DNA from: Marinospirillum alkalitolerans
GTDB taxonomy: Bacteria; Pseudomonadota; Gammaproteobacteria; Pseudomonadales; Halomonadaceae
Direction of reading: 5' to 3'
Length of the DNA: 64,000 nt
Assembly (NCBI RefSeq): GCF_045055655.1
Contig: NZ_JBANFI010000001.1
Span: 372,001-436,000, forward strand
The position numbers were made by a program, and so were the translations under genes. Below, in pieces: positions 1 through 6,961 of this stretch (positions are counted from its first letter, which is position 1; each line of letters starts with the position of its first letter). The notes beneath the pieces are model-generated. The model had not been told where the DNA came from. It did no database searches and saw only the letters and a list, made by a program, of their open reading frames with translations.

Positions 1-148
1 AGCTTCTGGCGGTGGCGGTTCAGGCGATGGTGAGGGTGAGTTTCAGTGGCTGACTTGTTGAGATAGGCTCTGAAGCAGGACCGTACCACTCGTATTCGAT
101 GCGACCTTGCGTGTTTCAGTGGCTGACTTGTTGAGATAGGCTCTGAAG
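1..148 (+). CRISPR. End of a type II-B CRISPR array (two complete repeats)
   Basis: Two identical 36-nt repeats lie at 40-75 and 113-148, each starting GTTTCAGTGG and ending GGCTCTGAAG. They are separated by a 37-nt spacer (76-112). Bases 3-39 form another 37-nt spacer, and bases 1-2 (AG) match the last two bases of the repeat, so the array continues left of the window. The repeat 5' half pairs with the anti-repeat at 2157-2184. That fixes the crRNA sense as the plus strand, opposite to the cas genes. The repeat resembles, as I recall it, the Francisella novicida type II-B repeat (GTTTCAG start). The last repeat is not degenerate. The leader is not in the window. Confidence 0.93.
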
Positions 149-206
149 CCCCAAAAACTTTCTGCGTAACAACAGTTAGTTAGCGGGGCACAGAGCCTAA
201 CTTTTT
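137..206 (+). terminator. Probable terminator of the CRISPR array transcript, using the last repeat as its left arm
   Basis: The 3' part of the final repeat (137-145, TAGGCTCTG) is perfectly complementary to 191-199 (CAGAGCCTA). The stem continues with GCCCC (148-152) against GGGGC (185-189) after a small internal loop. The apical loop is about 32 nt, and TTTTT follows at 202-206. A stem followed by a T-run is what an intrinsic terminator on the plus strand looks like, and it agrees with plus-strand array transcription. On the minus strand no T-run follows. The rest of the gap to cas4 (207-256) is AT-rich with no other recognisable feature. Confidence 0.6.
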
Positions 207-256
207 CCGAAAACTCTTCCAATGCTCAAAAACATTTAGATTTTGCGAAAAAACTT

Positions 257-838
257 CTAACGATCATTGCAGTACCTCAGATATTCACATTGATCACATT
301 TTGCCTCTGTTGCGCTGGATGCTGGCATCCGGTGAATGCTGGTTGTCTTTCTCAGTTCTGCCACTACTTTGAACAAGGCCAGTCTCAGCTCACTGCTCAG
401 GTCAACCGGATACTGCTTTCTGGCATCCCCTTTTAGAAGTACAGCGGCCGCCACCTTGAGATAAAGTGACTCTTCAACTCCGATAGCATAGGCCATCAAT
501 TGGAGTTTCTGGGCAAGCGTGGGCTTATTTTTATCTACCTTGTACTCGATCACCACCCCCTGATCGCCATTACTGATCAATTCATCTATATAGCCATGTA
601 CACCTAGGCTTCTGGAGCAGACATAAACATCAACCTCATGCTTGGAAGGGCCCTTAATATACTGGTTTAGTCGCCTTTTATGACGTGGGTTTTGCGACGC
701 ATGCCAGCGTTTACCCTGAGAAACCCACCCCTGTTCAGGTGGCTCGAAGCTCATCACTTGTTTGAACCAGGGAATGCGCGGGCAAAACAAAAACTGGCGA
801 ATATGGCTGACAGGGATCAGCTCATCAGTAGATGTCAT
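257..838 (-). CDS. cas4: CRISPR-associated Cas4 exonuclease
   Basis: RecB-like nuclease of the Cas4 family, about 193 aa. In adaptation Cas4 trims prespacers and helps select PAM-containing ones together with Cas1-Cas2. Visible hallmarks are an N-terminal FCPR cysteine, GYIDEL (metal-binding Asp), IEYKVDK (the ExK motif) and a C-terminal cysteine cluster CDQCEYLRYC for an Fe-S cluster. I choose the ATG at 838 because a GAGGAG sits about 10 nt upstream; an ATG at 847 is possible but too close to that site. The start overlaps the cas2 end by 14 bp, so it is translated with cas1-cas2. Cas4 together with Cas9 is diagnostic of subtype II-B. Confidence 0.92.
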   Translation of the reverse strand: MTSTDELIPVSHIRQFLFCPRIPWFKQVMSFEPPEQGWVSQGKRWHASQNPRHKRRLNQYIKGPSKHEVDVYVCSRSLGVHGYIDELISNGDQGVVIEYKVDKNKPTLAQKLQLMAYAIGVEESLYLKVAAAVLLKGDARKQYPVDLSSELRLALFKVVAELRKTTSIHRMPASSATEAKCDQCEYLRYCNDR

Positions 839-1112
839 GGCTGTCATACTCCTCAAAATTCGGTTTACTGCCAAAGAACAGGGTGTTTTCGGACATTTTG
901 CTGACCATGATGAAGGCTTTGTCCGTATTCTGGTCAATCTCCGTGGCCAGAATACGCTTAGCCAACTTGATATCAGCAGGCAGCAAACGACCCCACATCA
1001 CCGACTTCTGAACAGATATCATGCCGACATCCTTTAATTGGTTAAAAAGTCGTGTTCGCATTTTGTTGTCTTCGATGTCGTAGGCAATGAGCACTTCTGT
1101 TGTTTTTGCCAT
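825..1112 (-). CDS. cas2: CRISPR-associated Cas2
   Basis: Small Cas2 protein, about 95 aa, with a ferredoxin-like fold. It forms the central dimer of the Cas1-Cas2 spacer integrase. The N-terminal strand VLIAYDIEDNK carries the conserved YDI motif, followed by RTRLFNQLKDVG. The ATG at 1112 is preferred because GGTGAGG lies about 6 nt upstream. A GTG at 1124 overlapping the cas1 stop codon (GTGA) is the alternative and would add four residues. It is sandwiched between cas1 and cas4 with minimal spacing. Confidence 0.93.
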   Translation of the reverse strand: MAKTTEVLIAYDIEDNKMRTRLFNQLKDVGMISVQKSVMWGRLLPADIKLAKRILATEIDQNTDKAFIMVSKMSENTLFFGSKPNFEEYDSHDIY

Positions 1113-1120
1113 CTTGAGCC

Positions 1121-2104
1121 TCACCAGCGGAATAACAAGGGGCGGTATTTTTGTTCATCAGCAAAAAGGCCGCATAGTCGGTAGCATTGCCGCTGGATCA
1201 CGCTTTCCAGCCTGATTTTTCGACCACGGTAATGAATGGGTTTCGCCAGAGTCGTCAGGATTTCTCCAGTGAGCTTTTTGCGGATTTTTGGCTTGAGGCT
1301 GGGGCCGCTCAAGTGGCTTCTGAGTTTAATCACGGCACGGTCTACCACCCAAGCGCGGTATTCCTCCATCACATCCAGAACCAGAGCAGGTTTTCCGGGT
1401 CGGACTGCATGTAAGGCCCCGAGGTAAACCTCTAGTCCGGCATTCGTCAGACTATTCCAGATCACGCTAGAGAGAATGCCATAACCATAATTCAAAGCTT
1501 GATTAGCTGGATCTTGAGCGCCTCTGCCCGTTCTACCTTTAAACTCGCTCCCTAACCATTCGTGTTCAGCCAAAACCTGCCAGTAGCTGGCTGCAGCTTT
1601 TCCTTCCAGCCCCATCAGGGTCGCGTTCCAGTTGTCTGTGTAAGGCAAGTCTCGTACTTGTTGAGAAAGCAGTTCAAGACCATTAGCCAAAACTGCCGCA
1701 GCGGCTTTTTTCTCAGCACTGCATTTTTGTTTATTAAAATAAAGCGCCGTTGTTCTCTGGTTACGGATTTTGCCGTAGATAAAAGCTCTGGCAATTCTGT
1801 AACGCTGTTCGTCACTCGCCAGGAATTGGAATTGGTGCATTCTGTTTTGCACTACTGCATGCTGGGCATTACCCTGGAGGCAACAAAGTTCTTGGGCACG
1901 ATTACCAATAAAGACCTTGATGCCATAACGGGCACAAGCACTGAGCAGATTGGATGAAAGGCTAACACCTGATTTTTGTACGGAGAGGGTGCTGATTTTA
2001 CGTAGGGGAATTTCTTTGGTGGGTGTGTCGGCGTCTCTTATGACGAGTCTTTCTGAAGTGACTCCAAGTGCTTTGCCATATTCCTGAATGACAACGTGCT
2101 GCAT
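1121..2104 (-). CDS. cas1: CRISPR-associated Cas1 integrase
   Basis: Metal-dependent integrase that inserts new spacers at the leader-repeat junction, 327 aa. The catalytic triad is visible as Glu in LMGLEGKAAASYW, His in LGALHAVRPGK, and Asp/Glu in LVLDVMEEYR. The intervening NYGYGIL is also typical of the family. The ATG at 2104 is preceded by AAAGGAG at 7 nt. It follows cas9 on the same strand, but a strong palindromic terminator and an antisense tracrRNA lie between them. Expression of cas1-cas2-cas4 may therefore depend on read-through or on a promoter I could not identify. Confidence 0.95.
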   Translation of the reverse strand: MQHVVIQEYGKALGVTSERLVIRDADTPTKEIPLRKISTLSVQKSGVSLSSNLLSACARYGIKVFIGNRAQELCCLQGNAQHAVVQNRMHQFQFLASDEQRYRIARAFIYGKIRNQRTTALYFNKQKCSAEKKAAAAVLANGLELLSQQVRDLPYTDNWNATLMGLEGKAAASYWQVLAEHEWLGSEFKGRTGRGAQDPANQALNYGYGILSSVIWNSLTNAGLEVYLGALHAVRPGKPALVLDVMEEYRAWVVDRAVIKLRSHLSGPSLKPKIRKKLTGEILTTLAKPIHYRGRKIRLESVIQRQCYRLCGLFADEQKYRPLLFRW

Positions 2105-2117
2105 AAATCATCTCCTT

Positions 2118-2123
2118 TATGAT
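2118..2123 (+). promoter_or_regulatory. Possible -10 element for the tracrRNA
   Basis: TATGAT (five of six matches to TATAAT) lies about 8 nt before the proposed tracrRNA start near 2131. No convincing -35 hexamer is seen at the right spacing inside the 5' end of cas1, so this is only a suggestion. The site overlaps the cas1 ribosome-binding region on the other strand. Confidence 0.3.
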
Positions 2124-2130
2124 TGTATTG

Positions 2131-2265
2131 GTGCGCAATTCAGATTAAGATCAAGGTTCAACAAGTCAGCCGTAAAGCTGAAATCACTTTACGGTCAACT
2201 ATGAACAAGGCTCTGCATTGCGCACCCTTGCTACAGAAAAAGCGCCCCTGATGCGCTTTTTCTGT
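2131..2265 (+). ncRNA. Probable tracrRNA of the type II-B system
   Basis: The segment at 2157-2171 (TTCAACAAGTCAGCC) matches the reverse complement of the repeat apart from its first base. CTGAAAT at 2178-2184 matches the complement of the repeat start GTTTCAG, and the 6-nt GTAAAG between them makes a bulge. This is the usual upper stem, bulge and lower stem of a crRNA:tracrRNA duplex. Farther 5', TTCAGA at 2139-2144 also matches the repeat end. Downstream come a small hairpin (CAAGG 2206-2210 with CCTTG 2226-2230) and a strong terminator. It is encoded antisense to the cas operon between cas9 and cas1. The 5' end is inferred. Confidence 0.82.
2233..2265. terminator. Bidirectional intrinsic terminator between tracrRNA and cas9
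   Basis: Perfect 13-bp inverted repeat, ACAGAAAAAGCGC (2233-2245) and GCGCTTTTTCTGT (2253-2265), with a 7-nt loop. On the plus strand it ends the tracrRNA with a T-run. On the minus strand it begins 5 nt after the cas9 stop codon and gives cas9 mRNA the same kind of end. Confidence 0.85.
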
Positions 2266-2269
2266 TTCT

Positions 2270-5200
2270 TCACTCCTTCAATAATTTTGTCAGACTGGCC
2301 GATTTGTAAGGTAGCCGCAATACCAGTTGCTCCCCATCAATAGCTATTCCTGCACTCTTGTCACTACAGGCAAGGGACAGCAAACTTGTTAGGAGCTTCC
2401 GATTGATAGAAACCTCTGATGTGGGATCTGTGCTAATTGCCAGGGCTTTAAGTTTTTGCCAAGGCTTAGCATCTTCAGCAGCACCTGCCTGCACCAGATG
2501 CTCTGCAAACCAGGCTGCTGGGAGGTTACGTACTTCAACTTGAGTTGCTTTGGTCGCAAACACTTCCAGACGATCCAATTCCAGCCCCAGTTCAGCACTT
2601 GGTTCTGCTTTAAAGAATTGATTGGCAGGTATCACCTGCGGTTTAAATACCTTTTTCTCTTTGAGTTCCTGAGGGTAACCTTGGGTGATACGCTCTTTTT
2701 TCATCAGAGCCACATTGGGTGAATTCAAGGCAAATACAGGAATTTCGTCACTCCCCAAAGTGCCATTATGAAAAGAGTGCAACTGGTAAAGGGGTTCCCC
2801 ACTGTCAGAAAACCTGCGAACCAAAGCCATGGCACCACTGCCCTGAGTTTCCACCTTCATTGCATAGTCTTTGACCGCTCGGTGTGACCGTTCATTGGCT
2901 TCAATTGAAAGAAAGGCTCGGCAATGCTGGTGCCACTGAGCCATCCGGTCAGCCGAAATATCCCAAGCACCATTCTTAACCTTGGTGTCCGGTGCTATCT
3001 CTAACCACTGGTCGTAATGTTGCTTCCATTGATGGTAGTAGGGTGAATCTGATTGCTTCTCAACAATTGCCGGTGCCTCCAGCAAGGGCGCACTATTGGT
3101 ATAGAAAAACAGTTGACCGGCACCACCTGCTCGACCAAATAGCCAGAGTGCCAGCTTCGCTTCCTGGGTGTCTGTTGAAAAACTTGCCCGATCCTTGGCT
3201 GCATTCAAGGTGGTAAACAGCAGTTCTGTGAGCCTGTACTTATTGGGGTGATAAATAGACTGATCGCCATGCTGCTGTAGGCGGTAGTAGCCTGCCTGGT
3301 GCGCAAACTGAATCATGTCCGTTTTTTTGTCTGCCGGTTTTTCTTTGGCTTTTCTAAAAACAGCTCTGTCCTTGTCTGGCTGCATAAAGCCTTTGTATAG
3401 CTGGCCTTCAAGCAGGCAAAGATCAAAGAAATCCAGCCCTATTGCATTTTTTCTGAATACAGGTCGACTGATGGCCTGATGAGGCTTGGCCCCTTTTTGT
3501 AAGGCTTGGACATTTTCCAGGCTGCTGCGGGGTACAACTTTAACTGGAGGTGCCAGCTTTTCTGGCTCTACAGCGATTTGTTCATATACTTTTGCGGTCA
3601 CTAAGCCGTCATCATCCACTTCTCCCCATACGGTTTGCCCTTCAGGTAAGAGCATTTTCAGAGCACCTTCATCCTGATGTCTTTCCAGTGCAATCATGAA
3701 TGCCATAGTGGCATCAATGACATGGGAGTAATCATCTTGTGACTGCCCCGCTTTCTTATCGAAAGCCTTTAAATCCAGTTCCGGTTTAACATTTGAGGTA
3801 CGGATCAGCTTGCGTAGGGCAACGGTGGAATCTTCGTCCAGTCCATTACTGCTGACTTCAAAGTAATCAAATTCCAGTTTTCCTTCCAGCTCAGTGCCCT
3901 TGGCCTTGGCAGTCAGCACATCGGCCAGTAGCTGTGCCATATATCGCTGGGTGCCATTTACCTTGGCTTTATGACGGTGGCCCAAGGCATCGATCACCTT
4001 GGCTCTTAATGGGTGATCCTGGTTCAGGAAAAGAGCATGGCGAAAGGCCGTTTTGCTCGGCTCATCCAGCGCTATAAACTGCCGATAGCTACCGAAACGG
4101 AACGCCGTTTTATCATCTGACCAAAGCGTTTTTTCAATCTGCTGAGTGATGGCCTGAGGGTCAGCCGTTCCAAATTGCTGTTTCAAGTAAGCCGGGCTCA
4201 GGTCGGCGAGCGTGAACAAGCGATCCTGTTTTATTTTTCGGTTACCGTTCACGGAGGCGTAAATCAAGTTTGCTTCATCATTGAGCACACCATAGCCACT
4301 GCTGCGTGGAATAATGTGATCGATATCACCTGAGTGTTCTGTCAGCACTTCTGCGGTATAGGGGCAGATGCCTTGGGAGGCCAACTGTATGCGCTCGTTC
4401 TTTTTGCCTTTCAGATCGATTGTTTTTGCGGTTTTTTTCGGAGCAGGCTGGCCTTTAAGAGCCGGCAGATTTTCTGTGAAATCAAACCGATTCTGCTCAA
4501 GTATTAAAGGAAGAGTGACCTTGCTGGCTCCTTTTGCCTGCTCCTCAATGCTCGGCCAGACTCGGTTAGCAATATGGTGCGCTTGGTGAGTCAGCAAACG
4601 TTTTAAGGCTCCATCAATTAAGCGCATGGACAGGGTCGTTAAGCGCGAAGCCTGCGGCTGGTTGTTGGTATCTGACATTCTGGCAGCATTATCCTGTGCA
4701 CATACAGGGCAAGTTTTACCGAAGCCACTGCGATCTCCCCATACCAAGGGGTAAAGCTGTGCAAGAACATAAAAAGAGCGGTTACGTTCGCAGAAGGTTT
4801 GGGTGTTCTCGATTGATAATTTCATGGCTGCGGCAAGCTGCGTGATCAGGCCGGGCACCTTGGCGTTAAGTTTGATCAGTTCAGAATCTGCATGCAGAAG
4901 CATTTTCAGGTCAGCACCGTGGCTTTTTTGCGCACGGTAAGCCAATTCGCAGGCTCTTTTAAGGCCACGGATATTGCGAAAAAAATCCTGTAACTGGTCA
5001 ATATCTGTGGCTGGCAGCTGCTGGTGACCAACCCCCAGCAGGACGGCTACATCCATCAGCGCCTGATGGCTCAGCTGACGGGGGCGATGTTGGCACATCA
5101 TCAAAAGTTTGCCGTGATGCTGCCAGCGCTGAGATTCGGGCTGCTGCCTGTCGTAATGCAGAAAGTAGCGACCAGCTCTGGCCCGTCTGCGTATTTGGTA

Positions 5201-6691
5201 ATAGCGGTTAACGAGATGCCAGAAATCGCCCGGACTGGCCTCATTTTGAAGATCAGGATGCAGCTGAGTGGGCAGGCGGGTTGCTTGCAAGACCTCCTTA
5301 AGCTGGCTATCTATAGAAGCCGTGTCCTTTTTTTTACGTTGTAGCTCTTTGCGTTTTTTCAGTTTTGACCAGATTTCATTCAGCTGGAAGGGATCACGTG
5401 CCTTGCTGGTATCCAGTAGAAGCTGCAGCTGTCGAGCTGCCAGTTCTTGCTGACCCACCAAGGCATTGCCTTTGCTACTCATCACCTGGCTAAGCTGGTG
5501 TCGGTAAGCAGATTGCGGAGCTTTAACCTCTTCCAGAGCGGTCAGCTGCTCTAGCCAAGTCTTCCATTCAGGGTAGCTTTGATCCAGCTCGTCAGGGTTG
5601 AGTTTAAGGGTCTGACAACGCGGTGGTCGGCGATTTGTGTGACTTTCATAGGGCGGGATCGTCTGTTCAGGCGGTGTTTGAATCAAAAAATCAAACACCT
5701 TGCCGGGTGCCTGCTGCTCAAACGCTTTCCAGGCCTGTTGCAGTTTCTTGATTTCAATCAGGCGAGCTTCACCATTGGCTTTGGATAACGACCAGTGTTT
5801 GCAGATCCACTGACCAAAATGCCGACTGATGATCTCTTCAGCTTGATTGACACCACTTTTTCCATTGATCTCCTTGTGAATGCGATTGAGTAGCTTGAGG
5901 TCAAAATTGTTCACATGACATAGCAGCTGGTAAAAAATGCTGGGCATATTGACTTGATGCCGCTTGCCATAATCACCCAATGCAAAAAAGAGTTTGCGGC
6001 AGGCTTTAACTGGGTGGCGTTGCATCAGGCGAAGGTCCTGCTTTACCGCCTTGAAATACTTGGCCCGAAACTTGGCCCCAGCGGTGAGGTCCTTGATGTA
6101 GAAACTCAAAGCATCCTGAAGTGGCTTGGTCTGGGATTGACGTTTTTTATCTCTGCTCACCCATGCAGATAGATTGGTTCGTGTTAGCTCCAGATCGGCG
6201 GCATGATGGCAAACCAATTCATTCAGCGCATCACTGAGCGCCTGGCTCTCAAACAGTTCGGCAACACTGGTTTGCCCTTTTGCCTTTAATTCTTGAATCA
6301 GTTCATCCCGTATTTCTGGCTCCAGACTGTCCAGCTTGTCGTTATCAATCTGGCTTTCCAGATAAGTGAACCCCCTGCGATTCATCAGGTGGCTGATCGC
6401 TTCACGGTGTTTTTCTACGGGGAAGCGATAAACAACATCCAGAATCAAGGTGAATAATTTTTTTGCTTGTTTGTTGCGGGTGCGCCCACGGATGGTATGA
6501 CGATTGGCTGTTCTGCCTGTCTGAAGCAGGGTATAGCCGTTTTTATCAATATCGGCCACAAAGGCCGTTTTGCTGGTATTTTTTGAGAAGGCAGCCAGAT
6601 CAGTGTTGGCTGCATAAATGGCAGTGAATACGCCTGTTTTTGATGCGCCCAAATCTAGAGCGAGGGGTGCAATCAGGTGTCCATGTGACAT
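2270..6691 (-). CDS. cas9: Cas9 endonuclease, subtype II-B
   Basis: RNA-guided double-strand nuclease, 1473 aa; from memory, Francisella Cas9 is about 1630 aa and Legionella Cas9 about 1370 aa. RuvC-I is at the N-terminus (LALDLGASKTG, Asp13). The Arg-rich bridge helix is near residues 58-83 (NRHTIRGRTRNK). RuvC-II Glu732 is in LILEQNRFDF. The HNH domain is around 770-830, with DIDHIIP (His792) and Asn817 in GNRK. RuvC-III has His990 and Asp993 in YSHVIDATM. A CPVC pair sits at 661-664. All catalytic residues are present, so it should be an active nuclease. The ATG at 6691 has AGGAG about 7 nt upstream. cas4 in the operon confirms II-B. Confidence 0.96.
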   Translation of the reverse strand: MSHGHLIAPLALDLGASKTGVFTAIYAANTDLAAFSKNTSKTAFVADIDKNGYTLLQTGRTANRHTIRGRTRNKQAKKLFTLILDVVYRFPVEKHREAISHLMNRRGFTYLESQIDNDKLDSLEPEIRDELIQELKAKGQTSVAELFESQALSDALNELVCHHAADLELTRTNLSAWVSRDKKRQSQTKPLQDALSFYIKDLTAGAKFRAKYFKAVKQDLRLMQRHPVKACRKLFFALGDYGKRHQVNMPSIFYQLLCHVNNFDLKLLNRIHKEINGKSGVNQAEEIISRHFGQWICKHWSLSKANGEARLIEIKKLQQAWKAFEQQAPGKVFDFLIQTPPEQTIPPYESHTNRRPPRCQTLKLNPDELDQSYPEWKTWLEQLTALEEVKAPQSAYRHQLSQVMSSKGNALVGQQELAARQLQLLLDTSKARDPFQLNEIWSKLKKRKELQRKKKDTASIDSQLKEVLQATRLPTQLHPDLQNEASPGDFWHLVNRYYQIRRRARAGRYFLHYDRQQPESQRWQHHGKLLMMCQHRPRQLSHQALMDVAVLLGVGHQQLPATDIDQLQDFFRNIRGLKRACELAYRAQKSHGADLKMLLHADSELIKLNAKVPGLITQLAAAMKLSIENTQTFCERNRSFYVLAQLYPLVWGDRSGFGKTCPVCAQDNAARMSDTNNQPQASRLTTLSMRLIDGALKRLLTHQAHHIANRVWPSIEEQAKGASKVTLPLILEQNRFDFTENLPALKGQPAPKKTAKTIDLKGKKNERIQLASQGICPYTAEVLTEHSGDIDHIIPRSSGYGVLNDEANLIYASVNGNRKIKQDRLFTLADLSPAYLKQQFGTADPQAITQQIEKTLWSDDKTAFRFGSYRQFIALDEPSKTAFRHALFLNQDHPLRAKVIDALGHRHKAKVNGTQRYMAQLLADVLTAKAKGTELEGKLEFDYFEVSSNGLDEDSTVALRKLIRTSNVKPELDLKAFDKKAGQSQDDYSHVIDATMAFMIALERHQDEGALKMLLPEGQTVWGEVDDDGLVTAKVYEQIAVEPEKLAPPVKVVPRSSLENVQALQKGAKPHQAISRPVFRKNAIGLDFFDLCLLEGQLYKGFMQPDKDRAVFRKAKEKPADKKTDMIQFAHQAGYYRLQQHGDQSIYHPNKYRLTELLFTTLNAAKDRASFSTDTQEAKLALWLFGRAGGAGQLFFYTNSAPLLEAPAIVEKQSDSPYYHQWKQHYDQWLEIAPDTKVKNGAWDISADRMAQWHQHCRAFLSIEANERSHRAVKDYAMKVETQGSGAMALVRRFSDSGEPLYQLHSFHNGTLGSDEIPVFALNSPNVALMKKERITQGYPQELKEKKVFKPQVIPANQFFKAEPSAELGLELDRLEVFATKATQVEVRNLPAAWFAEHLVQAGAAEDAKPWQKLKALAISTDPTSEVSINRKLLTSLLSLACSDKSAGIAIDGEQLVLRLPYKSASLTKLLKE

Positions 6692-6700
6692 GATGATCTC

Positions 6701-6961
6701 CTAAATAGTTATCTTAAGTATCAGGGCCCGCGTGATTAACCACCCGCTTATAAAATAATTTTGGGCCTTTTTCTTGATAATTCTTCGGTGTTCTTCTGAA
6801 TCCTGTTTGGCATGAGCAATATAGGTTTTGTCATCCATTTTACCTTTTCCTTTTATATCAGCTATTGCTACCTTGCCGCCTTCCTTTGAAACCTGCAACC
6901 TAGACAAAAGCCGACTGTTATCACCTCGGAGCTTTTTGTTGATGATGGGCTGCGGAGTGCC
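6701..6961 (-). pseudogene. Open remnant between tilS and cas9, possibly from a toxin C-terminal domain
   Basis: Directly after the tilS stop codon the same frame stays open for 86 codons and ends at a TAG that overlaps the Shine-Dalgarno of cas9. No good start or ribosome site is visible; only TTG or an internal ATG could serve. The translation includes LRGDNS, KVAIADIKG and YIAHAKQDSEEHRR. The pattern K/N-VAIAD-I-G followed by AH resembles the start of deaminase-fold polymorphic toxin domains, but this is a weak impression. The residues used by such enzymes for catalysis downstream are not seen. It could also be a non-coding cas9 leader that is open by chance. Confidence 0.25.

Noticed and set aside
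149..256. scaRNA-like gene between array and cas4
   Set aside because: Apart from the array terminator arm I see no second anti-repeat or terminator that would define another RNA.
257..937. Longer cas4 start at 937
   Set aside because: The extra 33 residues are out of keeping with Cas4 and lie inside cas2; the ATG at 838 has a proper ribosome site.
1562..1957. 131-aa plus-strand open frame within cas1
   Set aside because: Antisense to conserved Cas1 residues; no family likeness.
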